A DNA stretch of 64,000 nucleotides from Meiothermus cerbereus DSM 11376 (GTDB lineage Bacteria > Deinococcota > Deinococci > Deinococcales > Thermaceae): the NCBI RefSeq assembly GCF_000620065.1, contig NZ_JHVI01000001.1:62001-126000 (forward strand), read 5' to 3'. Under the pieces are notes generated by a model. The model saw nothing but the letters and a program-made list of their open reading frames with translations, was not told the origin of the DNA and did no database searches. Positions 46,958 through 57,093 of the stretch are shown in pieces (position 1 is the first letter of the stretch; every line of letters begins with the position of its first letter). The translations under genes were made by a program, and so were the position numbers.

Positions 46958-47512
46958 ATGAAACACCGACCTTTACAAAACATCAACCTCGCGCAGCTCC
47001 TACGCGAGGGAGGCAGCACCAGCGCCAGGGACGAAATCCAGGATTACATTGCCCTGCACAACGAGCGCATACCCCTGGAAGGAAAAGCGCTCTGGAAGGC
47101 AACGGTCACCCGGATAGAAGGTGAGGGGGGGCTGGAGTTCTGGCTTTCGGGTGAGATTGCCGGCAACGCCATCATGGAATGCCGTCGCTGCCTGACCCCT
47201 ACCCCTACCCCTGTACGGGCCCATTTTCAGTATCTGCTTCGCTACCAGGCGGGCTTGCAGCACCTCGAGGCCATCGAGGAGGACGAAGAGGAAATTCTGC
47301 TTTTTGGTCATCCCGACCTCGACTTAGAACCGCTTCTGAGCGAAGCTTTTGCCCTCGATCTGCCCTACACCGCCCTCTGCAAAGAAGACTGCAAGGGCCT
47401 ATGCCCGGTCTGTGGGGCCAACCTCAACGAGGTGGACTGCGGTCACCTGCCCCAAACCCAGACCAAGCTGGCCGCCGAGCTTTCTAAGTTGCTGGGCGAG
47501 ATTAAAGACTGA
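46958..47512 (+). CDS. YceD/DUF177 family protein
   Basis: The 184-residue protein has the DUF177 pattern: CRRCLTP in the middle, an acidic stretch (EAIEEDEEEILLFG), and CKEDCKGLCPVCGANLNEVDCGH near the end. These cysteines look zinc-binding. YceD proteins are linked to 23S rRNA or 50S assembly and usually precede rpmF (bL32), but no rpmF follows here. ATG 46958 is preferred; a TTG at 46949 is an alternative. Confidence 0.82.
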   Translation: MKHRPLQNINLAQLLREGGSTSARDEIQDYIALHNERIPLEGKALWKATVTRIEGEGGLEFWLSGEIAGNAIMECRRCLTPTPTPVRAHFQYLLRYQAGLQHLEAIEEDEEEILLFGHPDLDLEPLLSEAFALDLPYTALCKEDCKGLCPVCGANLNEVDCGHLPQTQTKLAAELSKLLGEIKD

Positions 47513-47516
47513 TGCT

Positions 47517-47532
47517 CGCGTTATAGCGAGAG
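47517..47532 (+). terminator. small hairpin after YceD-like gene
   Basis: CTCGC and GCGAG around GTTATA form a short stem just after the stop codon. There is no T-run, so a terminator role is weakly supported. Confidence 0.25.
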
Positions 47533-47638
47533 CGCAAACCCAGGGCATTACCCGTGCGCGCAACCGCTGGTAGGGCTGCCCGCACTGCGCCGGAGAAGCC
47601 AGCCTCAATCCACCACATGGGCAGCCTGGCCTTGGTGT

Positions 47639-47644
47639 TAGGCT
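47639..47644 (+). promoter_or_regulatory. -10 box, leaderless promoter of CHAD gene
   Basis: TAGGCT ends 6 nt before the ATG at 47651. Confidence 0.35.
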
Positions 47645-47650
47645 ATTCTT

Positions 47651-48358
47651 ATGCCGGCCATTGCCTTAGACCGCTGGCTCCAGCACCTCGTAAAGCACCT
47701 GCCCGTGGCTAAAGAGGGCCGCGACCCCGAAGGCGTTCACCAGGTACGGGTGGCCGTACGGCGGCTGCGGGTGTGGCTGCGGCTGGCCGGAATGCGGGTA
47801 CTCGAGGACGACCTGGCCTGGCTGGTACGTGCGGCGGGCGAGGTGCGCGACCTGGAGGTGTTGTTGCAGCACCCCGACCTGCCCAAAGCCTTCCGCAACT
47901 GGGCCGCCTCCAGGCTGGAACAAGCTCGAGCCGCCTTGGTACCGCTGCTGGATAACCCTCGGCTGGCCGGGCTGCTTCAGGCCCTCGCCAACCTGCCACC
48001 CCTGGACGAGGAAGCAGCCAAAGCTCGACTAAAGCGCTTTGTTCGTCAAGCCGCGCGCAAAGCCGAGGAATGGCGTAATCAGGACAGCATCGAAAGCCTA
48101 CACGCCTTGCGCCGGGCCCTGCGCCGCCTGCGCTACGCCAGGGAGTGGCTGGGGCTGGACAGCCAGGACGAGAAGGCCCTCCAGGAGATTTTCGGGCAGG
48201 TGGGCGACCTGAGCTTCACCTTGAGGTACCTGGCCGCCTTTGAGGCCGAAGGTAGCAGGGTGCCTGCGGCCTACAAGCGGCAGCTCGAGGCCCAGTTGAC
48301 CGAAGCCCTTGAGGCAGCTCGAGCAGCCTGGCAAACACATCAGGCTGACCTGGGGTGA
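47651..48358 (+). CDS. CHAD domain protein
   Basis: The 235-residue helical protein has the CHAD signature GVHQVRVAVRRLRVWLRL near the start and a second positively charged half, ESLHALRRALRRLRYAREWLG. CHAD domains bind inorganic polyphosphate through rows of basic residues. No CYTH domain is attached or encoded next to it. It stands alone between the YceD-like gene and rpsT-thx. Confidence 0.85.
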   Translation: MPAIALDRWLQHLVKHLPVAKEGRDPEGVHQVRVAVRRLRVWLRLAGMRVLEDDLAWLVRAAGEVRDLEVLLQHPDLPKAFRNWAASRLEQARAALVPLLDNPRLAGLLQALANLPPLDEEAAKARLKRFVRQAARKAEEWRNQDSIESLHALRRALRRLRYAREWLGLDSQDEKALQEIFGQVGDLSFTLRYLAAFEAEGSRVPAAYKRQLEAQLTEALEAARAAWQTHQADLG

Positions 48359-48503
48359 GCAGCAGGCAGTTTGGTTTAGACGCCACACAGCGCATTTGAC
48401 CCCTGCATTCGCGGGCACCTACCCAAAGCAGGTCTTCAAAGTTCAAATTGCGAGGTTGACGGCCATTGTTCCGCAGTACAACAAACAGGTGGCAAAACTG
48501 CCA

Positions 48504-48530
48504 CAAAAAAACCGGAGGAAAGTCCTCCGG
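48504..48530 (-). terminator. intrinsic terminator of rpsT-thx
   Basis: On the minus strand CCGGAGGA pairs with TCCTCCGG (48530-48523 with 48519-48512) and is followed by a run of seven Ts (48511-48505). This is the clearest intrinsic terminator in the window. A second hairpin (48489-48504, GTGGCA/TGCCAC) follows. Confidence 0.85.
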
Positions 48531-48546
48531 TCAGGCCCAACAGGTA

Positions 48547-48627
48547 TTACTTTTTGCGGGGACGGTATTTACCGTGGGAACCACGGAAGATTTTTCCACG
48601 ACGGGTGCGACGATCACCTTTGCCCAT
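48547..48627 (-). CDS. thx: 30S ribosomal protein bTHX
   Basis: A 26-residue, very basic peptide MGKGDRRTRRGKIFRG ... KYRPRKK matches the Thermus Thx protein, which fills a cavity in the head of the 30S subunit. It starts 10 bp after the rpsT stop on the same strand, and an intrinsic terminator follows, so rpsT and thx form an operon. Confidence 0.93.
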   Translation of the reverse strand: MGKGDRRTRRGKIFRGSHGKYRPRKK

Positions 48628-48636
48628 GTTTTACTC

Positions 48637-48930
48637 CTAAGCTTTGGCTCCGCCCAAAAGCTGGTTCACCTTGCTCATCAGGCGGGACTTACGACGGCTG
48701 GCCGCGTTCTTGTGCAGGGTAGAGCCTTTGGCGGCCTTATCGATCAGGCTTTCGGCATAGCGCATGACCCGAACCGCTTCGCCCGCATTGCCTTCTTTGG
48801 CCAGGGCCACCGCTTTCTTGCTGATGGTCTTGATGGCCGACATCTTGGACTTGTTGCGGGCACGACGCTTAAGCGACTGCCGGTGGCGCTTGATGGCCGA
48901 GGGGTTACGTGCTGTCTTTTTCTGTGCCAT
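48637..48930 (-). CDS. rpsT: 30S ribosomal protein bS20
   Basis: This 97-residue lysine/arginine-rich protein starts [27 protein letters not shown] and ends in the typical [22 protein letters not shown], as in bS20, which binds 16S rRNA. ATG 48930 has GGAGA upstream. A TAGACT box at 49011-49016 (minus strand) could start its transcript. It is followed by thx. Confidence 0.96.
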   Translation of the reverse strand: MAQKKTARNPSAIKRHRQSLKRRARNKSKMSAIKTISKKAVALAKEGNAGEAVRVMRYAESLIDKAAKGSTLHKNAASRRKSRLMSKVNQLLGGAKA

Positions 48931-49045
48931 AGTTCTCCAATATTGCCAAATTGGGGGCTGCGGAGTTCGCACCAATGGCGAAAAAGCAGCCTCGAGGCAA
49001 ACCGCTCACAAGTCTAGCATAAGGCCAGCCCCCATGCCTAGACCC

Positions 49046-49429
49046 TCAAAACTCGTTGCGGGCCGCAACCCAGTCCATACGCACCTGGCCGCGCGCATCC
49101 TTGAAGCGGAAATAAACATCGTACAGGTTGGCATCGGCGGGGTAGCGAATTTCATCCGAAAAGCGGCCCTGGTAACGCTTAATCAGGCCAGGGCTGCTCT
49201 GGCCCGCGCGGCGAATCTCCACTTCAAAGCTCCCTTGGCGCAACTCGCCGCTCACCATTACTTTGACAAAAGACCGAATGCCTGTCACACGCACCTGGTT
49301 GCGGGTCTCGCCGGTGTAGTTCCAGTAGTAAACCGGGGTAAAAGGGGCATAACCCACCGCCAGGCCATAGCGCTCGGCATAAAAGTACACACCACCTGCA
49401 ATCAGGGCCAGAAATAAAAGCATTCGCAC
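49046..49429 (-). CDS. exported or membrane-anchored protein of unknown function (127 aa)
   Basis: It begins with a hydrophobic segment (MLLFLALIAGGVYFYAERYG) that could be a signal anchor, then a beta-rich domain (NQVRVTGIRSFVKVMVSGELRQGSFEVEIRR ... YDVYFRFKDARGQVRMDW). No family is recognised. The GTG at 49429, placed 6 nt after a TATACT box, is the likely start; ATG 49423 is an alternative. Confidence 0.6.
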   Translation of the reverse strand: MRMLLFLALIAGGVYFYAERYGLAVGYAPFTPVYYWNYTGETRNQVRVTGIRSFVKVMVSGELRQGSFEVEIRRAGQSSPGLIKRYQGRFSDEIRYPADANLYDVYFRFKDARGQVRMDWVAARNEF

Positions 49430-49435
49430 GGTTCA

Positions 49436-49441
49436 AGTATA
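49436..49441 (-). promoter_or_regulatory. -10 box, leaderless promoter
   Basis: TATACT on the minus strand ends 6 nt before the GTG at 49429. Confidence 0.5.
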
Positions 49442-49442
49442 A

Positions 49443-51385
<1,943 letters not shown>

Positions 51386-51392
51386 AGAGGTT

Positions 51393-51398
51393 ATCCTA
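51393..51398 (-). promoter_or_regulatory. -10 box, leaderless promoter of Rieske gene
   Basis: TAGGAT on the minus strand ends 7 nt before the ATG at 51385. It lies 28 bp from MITE copy C. Confidence 0.4.
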
Positions 51399-51425
51399 AC
51401 GGAGCATGGCTTCGTGTAGGAGGTT

Positions 51426-51583
51426 ATACCGGATTCAAAAAGATAATCTTCAAACAAAAAGCGCTAAGAGGCTATCTTTTTGAATCCTAGAGCACACCCC
51501 TCGCTGCGCTCGGCGAAGAAAGCGCATCCCTTCGGTCGGGTTAGTTCGTCACTGTTCGGTGACGAACTAACCGAATCTGGTAT
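51426..51583. mobile_element. MITE-like element, copy C (158 bp, inverted)
   Basis: This is the reverse-oriented version of the elements at 11410 and 21531, with the same ends and both hairpins, but with 31 extra bases inserted between them (within about 51494-51526). One base in the first hairpin loop region also differs. It lies between the ccm cluster and the Rieske gene. Confidence 0.75.
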
Positions 51584-51618
51584 TGGACACCGTGGCTCGA
51601 GCAGGTGGACAAATGTGG

Positions 51619-52608
51619 CTACAATCCTCCCAGGTATTGCAGCAAAGCCTGCATCTCCTCGTCGCTAAGGGCGACCGCCGGCATCTGGCCCCGGCCCTTG
51701 AGGACAATCTCCCGCACCGCCTCCGGCACCTTGTTGATGGGATTTCCTTGCAGGCGAGGCCCCGAACCCCCCTGGGCCTGGGCCCCGTGGCAGGCCGCGC
51801 ACTTGCTCAGGTACACCTGTTGCCCCTTGGAGGTAGCGCCTAGCTGGCTTTTGGCAGTCTGAATCAGGTTCTGCACCTGTTCCCTGGCCTGGCCGCCGGC
51901 CTTCAAATAGCCTTCCCAGGCCACGATGGCCTCCGCAGGACGGCCCAGTTGAAAGTAGGCATTGCCCAGAAACAACCAGCCCTCCGCCACGCCGGGCTCG
52001 GCCCGCACTGCCAGCTCGAGGGCCTGCGCCCCCTCCTCGGGCCTCCCGCTCATAAACAGCAGGATGCCAATCCGGCGCACGGCATTGGCGTTGCGGGGCT
52101 CGAGCTCGATCACCCTCAGATAGCCCTGCACGGCCCGCTCGAAATCCTGCAGTTCGTAGGCTTTGTTGGCATAGGCCAGCCAGTCGGCGGCCTTTCCGCT
52201 TTGCTCGGCCCGGCGTTGCAGGTTGCCCAGTTCGCGGGCCTCATTGCGGCTGGTAATGATGGTCTCGCCGGGCAGCCGCGGCACCGTGTAGGCCCAAAGA
52301 CCCACCCCCAGGGCCACCAGGCTCAGGGTTATGGCCCCCAGCGTAACCGGGCTCAGGCGGCGCGGGATGGGGTTTTCCTGGCCCAGCTCGGCCAGCTGGT
52401 GCTCCAGCCGCACGGCCTGGGCCAGCAGGCGTTTACGTTCCTCGCCCTCGGCTTCCCGGGCCAGCGATTTGAGCACCTCGAGCTCGGCCCTGAGCTCCTG
52501 TGGGCGCGGGCTTTGGGGAAAGGGCTGGGCCTGGGCGCGCAGGGGCCTGAGCGCATAAGCCAGAGCCAACACAAACAACAAAGCAAGTAGAAGGTAGGCA
52601 ATTATCAT
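51619..52608 (-). CDS. CcmI-like TPR protein fused to a c-type cytochrome domain
   Basis: The 329-residue protein has an N-terminal membrane helix, a coiled-coil segment (about 37-75), a second helix (about 88-110), TPR repeats (about 140-255) and a C-terminal class I cytochrome c domain. The heme motif is CAACH at 270-274 with an axial-ligand candidate Met309 in GRGQMPA. CcmI helps bring apocytochromes to the CcmF/H ligase; a covalent heme domain on it is unusual. It is the last gene of the ccm cluster and overlaps ccmH by 4 nt. Confidence 0.82.
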   Translation of the reverse strand: MIIAYLLLALLFVLALAYALRPLRAQAQPFPQSPRPQELRAELEVLKSLAREAEGEERKRLLAQAVRLEHQLAELGQENPIPRRLSPVTLGAITLSLVALGVGLWAYTVPRLPGETIITSRNEARELGNLQRRAEQSGKAADWLAYANKAYELQDFERAVQGYLRVIELEPRNANAVRRIGILLFMSGRPEEGAQALELAVRAEPGVAEGWLFLGNAYFQLGRPAEAIVAWEGYLKAGGQAREQVQNLIQTAKSQLGATSKGQQVYLSKCAACHGAQAQGGSGPRLQGNPINKVPEAVREIVLKGRGQMPAVALSDEEMQALLQYLGGL

Positions 52609-53096
52609 GGTTGTCGCTCAGGGGGTTGTAGTTCGGCCTCGAGGCGGGCGATTTCTTCGTCAGAAACATCGGTAACGGACGCTTTAGCCTGGGCCCCAAC
52701 CCGAACCAGGTAGCGCCACAAGCCAAAGCCCAGTAGGCCCAGCCCCAAGAGCGGCGAAAGCCAGACCCAAAGGGTCAGGCCCCGGGCTGGGGGCTCGTAG
52801 AGAATCCAGTCGCCATAGCGCTCAATAAAAAACGCCCGGATCTCGGCCTCCGACTTGCCCTGGGCCAGCTGCTCGGCAATGATGCGGCGCATCTCCACCG
52901 CAATTCCGGCATTGGACTCCGCCGCCGACTCACCCTGGCAAACCGGACAGCGCAGCTCGCGGGCAATCTCGAAAACCCTGGGAGAGAAGTCGGGGGGCGG
53001 GGTGTTGGGGGCGGGCTGGGCCAGCACAGAGGCCAGCAGCCAGCAGCCAATGACCAGCAAGGGCCCGATCACCGCGCTTTTACCCCAGGGCCTCAT
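52605..53096 (-). CDS. ccmH: cytochrome c maturation protein CcmH
   Basis: The 163-residue protein has a signal or anchor sequence, the redox motif LRCPVCQ (Cys50, Cys53) and a C-terminal membrane helix (about 105-128), as in CcmH/CycL. It reduces the apocytochrome CxxCH disulfide and works with CcmF. Start and stop overlap both neighbours by 4 nt. Confidence 0.93.
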   Translation of the reverse strand: MRPWGKSAVIGPLLVIGCWLLASVLAQPAPNTPPPDFSPRVFEIARELRCPVCQGESAAESNAGIAVEMRRIIAEQLAQGKSEAEIRAFFIERYGDWILYEPPARGLTLWVWLSPLLGLGLLGFGLWRYLVRVGAQAKASVTDVSDEEIARLEAELQPPERQP

Positions 53097-53620
53097 GGCA
53101 ACACCTTCCTCAAATAGTCCTGCAACTGGGCCTCACCCAGCTCGCCGGTGTGGCGATCCAGCACAATGCCGTTGCGGTCAATAATGAAGGTCTCGGGCAC
53201 GCCGTAGTAGCCATACTCGATGCCAATACGCCCACGCTCGTCGTAGACGCTGGGAAAGCTCAGCCCGTACTGCTGAATAAACTTAAGGGCCTCGCTTTCT
53301 TTGTCCTGTACGTTGACCCCCAAAAACAGCACCTGGTCTTTGTAGCGCTGGTGGTATCGCTCCAGCAGCGGGGCCTCGGTGCGGCAGGGAACGCACCAGC
53401 TAGCCCATATGTTGAGGAAAACCGGCTTATTCAGGCCCTGCTTAATGCCCATTTCCGCCCCATACTGGGCCCGGTAAGGCTCGAGCAGCGGCAAGCTGAA
53501 GGTGGGTGCAGGCTTGCCCTTCAACACCGATTTAAGCTCGTTGGGATTGGGGCGCTGCATGCCCCAGTAAAACAGCCCCCCCAGCAACAAGACCCAAATT
53601 GGCCAGAACCTAAGCACCAC
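53093..53620 (-). CDS. ccmG: thiol-disulfide oxidoreductase CcmG/DsbE
   Basis: The 175-residue membrane-anchored thioredoxin-fold protein has WASWCVPCR (Cys76, Cys79) and the GVPETFIIDRNG segment with the cis-proline loop. It supplies electrons to CcmH and apocytochrome outside the membrane. It lies between ccmF and ccmH. Confidence 0.93.
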   Translation of the reverse strand: MVLRFWPIWVLLLGGLFYWGMQRPNPNELKSVLKGKPAPTFSLPLLEPYRAQYGAEMGIKQGLNKPVFLNIWASWCVPCRTEAPLLERYHQRYKDQVLFLGVNVQDKESEALKFIQQYGLSFPSVYDERGRIGIEYGYYGVPETFIIDRNGIVLDRHTGELGEAQLQDYLRKVLP

Positions 53621-53644
53621 ACACCTCTTGTGTTAACACTTGCA

Positions 53645-55651
53645 TTAATCTCCTGCCATTGGGGACATCTGCCGACTGGTGGCCCTGGCCCCACTGGGCC
53701 AGAGGATATACAGTGTCCCCAAAACGATAATCAAACCTGCCACCCACAGCCACCAAACCATGGGTGTAACGATAATCTTGATGGTGGCCCACTGCCCTTT
53801 TTCCTGGTCAAACTGCATCAAAACAAAGTAGTAGTCGTTATAGAGCGAGTATTTGACCACCGGTGTGGCCAGCGGCGAGCCCATCTGCGGGTAGAAGTTG
53901 AGCCGGGCCTGATAGCGCCCATCCGCACCCCAGCCCTCCCGGCTGGTCGAGCGCACCTCGATGGGCGCGATGGCGGCAAAGCGGTTGGGCTCTTCCCGAA
54001 CCTCGAGGGGAAGCAGGCGAACCTCCAGGCCTCGAGTCTGCCAGATCTCCCCTACCTGAAGGGTCTTTTGCTCGGTAACCCGGTAGGTCTGGCTAAAGGC
54101 AATGGTCAGTGCGGCCAGGGCCACCCCAAAGTGCACGATGTGCGAGCCAAAACGGCGCTTGTGGCTACCAGCCAGCTCCACCAGGGCCTGTGCCGGTGAG
54201 ATGCCCAGTGCGCGAGCCCGCTCCCGCACGCCCTGGGCCACCATCAGCCAGATGGCGGTCAGGTTGTAGGCAAAAAGCCCTATGGCCAGCGAGACCCCCA
54301 CGCTCAGACCCAGCAGCAGGCCCAGCAGGGTTCCCACGCCCAGCGCGATGAGCATCGCCATCAGGTTACGCAAAACCTGGGCGCTGGAGTTACGCCAGGG
54401 CAATACCGGGCCAACGCCCATCAAGAGCAGCATAAAGATACCCAGCGGAACCGAGACCTGGTTGAAGAAAGGCGCCCCTACCGAGACTTTGGCCCCACTT
54501 ACAAGCTCCACCACCAACGGCCACAAAGTGCCCAGCACCACCACAAAAGCAAAGGTGCCAAAGAACAAAGCACCGGCCAGCAAGGCTCCTTCGCGGCTGT
54601 TCCAACGCACCTCGCCCGCCTCGCGTATCTCGGAGGAAACCCGGGCCAGCAAGCCCAGTCCCACGGCCATCACGCCCAGCAAAAACAGCAAGAACCAGGC
54701 CCCCACCGGCCCGCTGGCAAAAGCATGCACCGACTGGATGACCCCCGAACGGGTGAGGAAGGTACCAAACACCGTAGCGGCAAAGGCCAGGGTAACGAAA
54801 GCGAAATTCCAACCCTTGAAAAGCCCTTTACGCTCTTGCACCTGGGCGGTGTGAAGGAAGGCCGTAGCCAGCAGCCAGGGAATGATGGAGGCGTTCTCGA
54901 CCGGATCCCAGGCCCAGTAGCCCCCCCAGCCCAGAATCTCGTAGCTCCACCACTTTCCGGTGAAAATAGCAGCCGTCAGGAAGCCCCAAGCCACCAGCGT
55001 CCACCAGCGGGTCTCGAAAATCCAGCTCTGGTAGCGCCGGGCCACCATAGCGGCCACCGCGTAGGCAAAAGGCACCGACAGCCCCACAAAACCCAGGTAC
55101 ATCAAGACTGGGTGCACCGCCATCATCCAGTGGTTTTGCAGCAGGGGGTTGGTGCCCCGGCCATCGGGGGGCGGGTTGGGCACAGCATCGAAAGGGTGGG
55201 CCACAAAGACCATCACCGCAAAGAAAAAAACCTGTACCGCAAACAGCGTGCCCAGCGCCATCGGCGCCCGCCAGACATCCAGGCTATGGCCCGCCCGCAG
55301 GCTAACCAGCCAGGTGTAAGCCGTCTGGAGCATGGCCCACAGCAAAATGGAACCCTCCAGGGCTGCCCAGGGTGTGACCAGCTTGACCCACAGGGGATTG
55401 TTGGCCGAGCTGTGGTTGGCCACGTATGAGACGCTAAAGTCGTTGGTCAGGATGGCCCACTCGAGCGCACCAAAACTAACCACTGCGGCCAGCAAACTAA
55501 GGGCCGAGAGGCGCTTGGCGGCCTCGAGGTAGCGCCCATCCCGCAAGGTGTAGGCCAGGGTTGCCAGCACCAGGCCCAGCACCGAGAGGATAAGGGCAGC
55601 CACAAGGGCTACACCGCCCAAAAGTCCAGGTGTCACGCCAACCCCCATCAC
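53645..55651 (-). CDS. ccmF: heme lyase subunit CcmF
   Basis: This 668-residue protein has about 15 membrane segments and the WWD heme-handling motif GGYWAWDPVENASIIPWL, with conserved histidines around it. CcmF with CcmH attaches heme to apocytochrome c. Its start overlaps the ccmE stop by 4 nt. Confidence 0.96.
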   Translation of the reverse strand: MMGVGVTPGLLGGVALVAALILSVLGLVLATLAYTLRDGRYLEAAKRLSALSLLAAVVSFGALEWAILTNDFSVSYVANHSSANNPLWVKLVTPWAALEGSILLWAMLQTAYTWLVSLRAGHSLDVWRAPMALGTLFAVQVFFFAVMVFVAHPFDAVPNPPPDGRGTNPLLQNHWMMAVHPVLMYLGFVGLSVPFAYAVAAMVARRYQSWIFETRWWTLVAWGFLTAAIFTGKWWSYEILGWGGYWAWDPVENASIIPWLLATAFLHTAQVQERKGLFKGWNFAFVTLAFAATVFGTFLTRSGVIQSVHAFASGPVGAWFLLFLLGVMAVGLGLLARVSSEIREAGEVRWNSREGALLAGALFFGTFAFVVVLGTLWPLVVELVSGAKVSVGAPFFNQVSVPLGIFMLLLMGVGPVLPWRNSSAQVLRNLMAMLIALGVGTLLGLLLGLSVGVSLAIGLFAYNLTAIWLMVAQGVRERARALGISPAQALVELAGSHKRRFGSHIVHFGVALAALTIAFSQTYRVTEQKTLQVGEIWQTRGLEVRLLPLEVREEPNRFAAIAPIEVRSTSREGWGADGRYQARLNFYPQMGSPLATPVVKYSLYNDYYFVLMQFDQEKGQWATIKIIVTPMVWWLWVAGLIIVLGTLYILWPSGARATSRQMSPMAGD

Positions 55652-56079
55652 TGGGTCTCCTCGATGAGCTTGCGCACCTGCTCGGGCGTCCAGCCTTCCT
55701 TGGGGGCCTGGTAGGTTTCGGAGTGCTTGACCAGGAGGTTCTGGCTTACAAAGGTTTCGCCTTCAAACCTGCCCTCCACCACCACCCCACGGTTTTCGCC
55801 AAAGAGGGCCGGAGGGGTGGTGCCTGAGGAGCGGATGGGAATCTCCTTGACCCCGTCGGTTACCACAAAGCGCAGCTCGAGAGTCTGGGGGTTATAGGAA
55901 AGCGAGCCTTCCTTCACCAAGCCCCCCAGACGCACCGCGCGGTTCTGGTAGCGCTCTGCTTGCTGAAAGTATTCGCTGGGGGTGATGAAGTAGACCAGGT
56001 TCTGGCCCAGGCCTCCAAAAATCAGGTAGGCCAGGGCTACACCCACCACCGCTAGTCCAACCATGTATTTCGGTTTCAT
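55648..56079 (-). CDS. ccmE: heme chaperone CcmE
   Basis: The 143-residue periplasmic protein has one N-terminal helix and an OB-fold. The heme-attachment site is His119 in VKHSETY, with Tyr123 as the expected partner ligand. It passes heme from CcmC to CcmF. Confidence 0.94.
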   Translation of the reverse strand: MKPKYMVGLAVVGVALAYLIFGGLGQNLVYFITPSEYFQQAERYQNRAVRLGGLVKEGSLSYNPQTLELRFVVTDGVKEIPIRSSGTTPPALFGENRGVVVEGRFEGETFVSQNLLVKHSETYQAPKEGWTPEQVRKLIEETQ

Positions 56080-56102
56080 ATGTACCTCGAGGAAGCTGCC
56101 CC

Positions 56103-56225
56103 TTATTTATTCCTCTGATAGCGCCAGATCAGGTAGCCCAAATAGCCAAACACCGAAGCATAGACCACCGCATAAGTCCAGACCACAAAGGGGTTGGCCG
56201 GGTTCCACAGGGGGTTATCGGGCAT
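56103..56225 (-). CDS. ccmD: CcmD-like small membrane protein (40 aa)
   Basis: MPDNPLWNPANPFVVWTY opens a 40-residue protein with one membrane helix and a basic end (RYQRNK). Size, helix and place between ccmC and ccmE identify it as CcmD, which helps release holo-CcmE. GGAGG lies in the end of ccmC, and one base separates the ccmC stop from this ATG. Confidence 0.85.
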   Translation of the reverse strand: MPDNPLWNPANPFVVWTYAVVYASVFGYLGYLIWRYQRNK

Positions 56226-56226
56226 C

Positions 56227-56919
56227 TCAGGCCTCCTCTTTGGCGGCTTCGCGGGCGGCAATAATGCCGCGCAGCCGCACCAGCCCAATAAACAGCAGCG
56301 TAAAGGCCGCTAGGTTGACCAGCATGGGAATCAGGATGGCCGCATCCACATTGATTTTCCCGGTGGTAAGGTCGATGGACTGGGTCTGGTGCAGGCTACG
56401 CCACCACTTGACCGACATATAGCTGATGGGCACGTTAATGGAGCCCAGAATCGCCACCCCCGCGGCGGCCTTGGCCCGCAGTTCGGGGTCTTCGATGGCA
56501 CCCCGCACCACCACATACCCCACATAGATGGCAAACAAAATGGCCGTGGTGGTCAGGCGGGGCTCCCAGTCCCAGTACACCCCCCAGGTGGGCCGGGCCC
56601 AAAGCATCCCGGTCAGCAGCGCCAGGGCCATGAAGATGAGGCCTACCTCCACCGTTGCCGCCGCCACACGGTCGTGGTGGGCCCGGCGCCGCACCAGATA
56701 GGCCACCGAGTAGCCCAGCGCGGCAAAACTGGCCAGATAGGCCATCCAGGCCATCGGGACGTGCAGGTGAAAGATTCGGGCCACATAGCCCTGGCTCTGG
56801 TCGGGGGGCGAACCCATGGCCATGATAAACCCCACCACCGCGCCCACCACACCCAGGCCCAGGATACCCAGGGTCAGGCCATCCAGGCGGTTGGTTTGGT
56901 TGGAGTGTGCTAGCTGCAT
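56227..56919 (-). CDS. ccmC: heme exporter/handling protein CcmC
   Basis: This 230-residue protein has six membrane segments and the WWD motif WGVYWDWEPRLTTTAIL, with HLHVPMAWMAY as the first conserved His region. CcmC loads heme on CcmE. ATG 56919 has GGAGAGG 6 nt upstream; longer in-frame starts at 56943 and 57009 are possible. Confidence 0.94.
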   Translation of the reverse strand: MQLAHSNQTNRLDGLTLGILGLGVVGAVVGFIMAMGSPPDQSQGYVARIFHLHVPMAWMAYLASFAALGYSVAYLVRRRAHHDRVAAATVEVGLIFMALALLTGMLWARPTWGVYWDWEPRLTTTAILFAIYVGYVVVRGAIEDPELRAKAAAGVAILGSINVPISYMSVKWWRSLHQTQSIDLTTGKINVDAAILIPMLVNLAAFTLLFIGLVRLRGIIAAREAAKEEA

Positions 56920-57093
56920 TCGAGTCCTCTCCTCTATCTTCATATGTATTCTGACCTGAAACAGATTAAGCTGCGTAAACCACGTTACATCTATCCGGTC
57001 TAGGTGCATTCGTAGGTTGCGCTCAACGCTTCCAGATTACCCTCAGAAGCCACCTCTGTAGCGCACTTTACCTTTGGTAATGGCCGCCATAAC

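Noticed and set aside
47513-47650. Possible tRNA or other structured RNA between the YceD-like and CHAD genes
   Set aside because: Only a 5 bp hairpin is present; no cloverleaf or T-loop consensus is seen.
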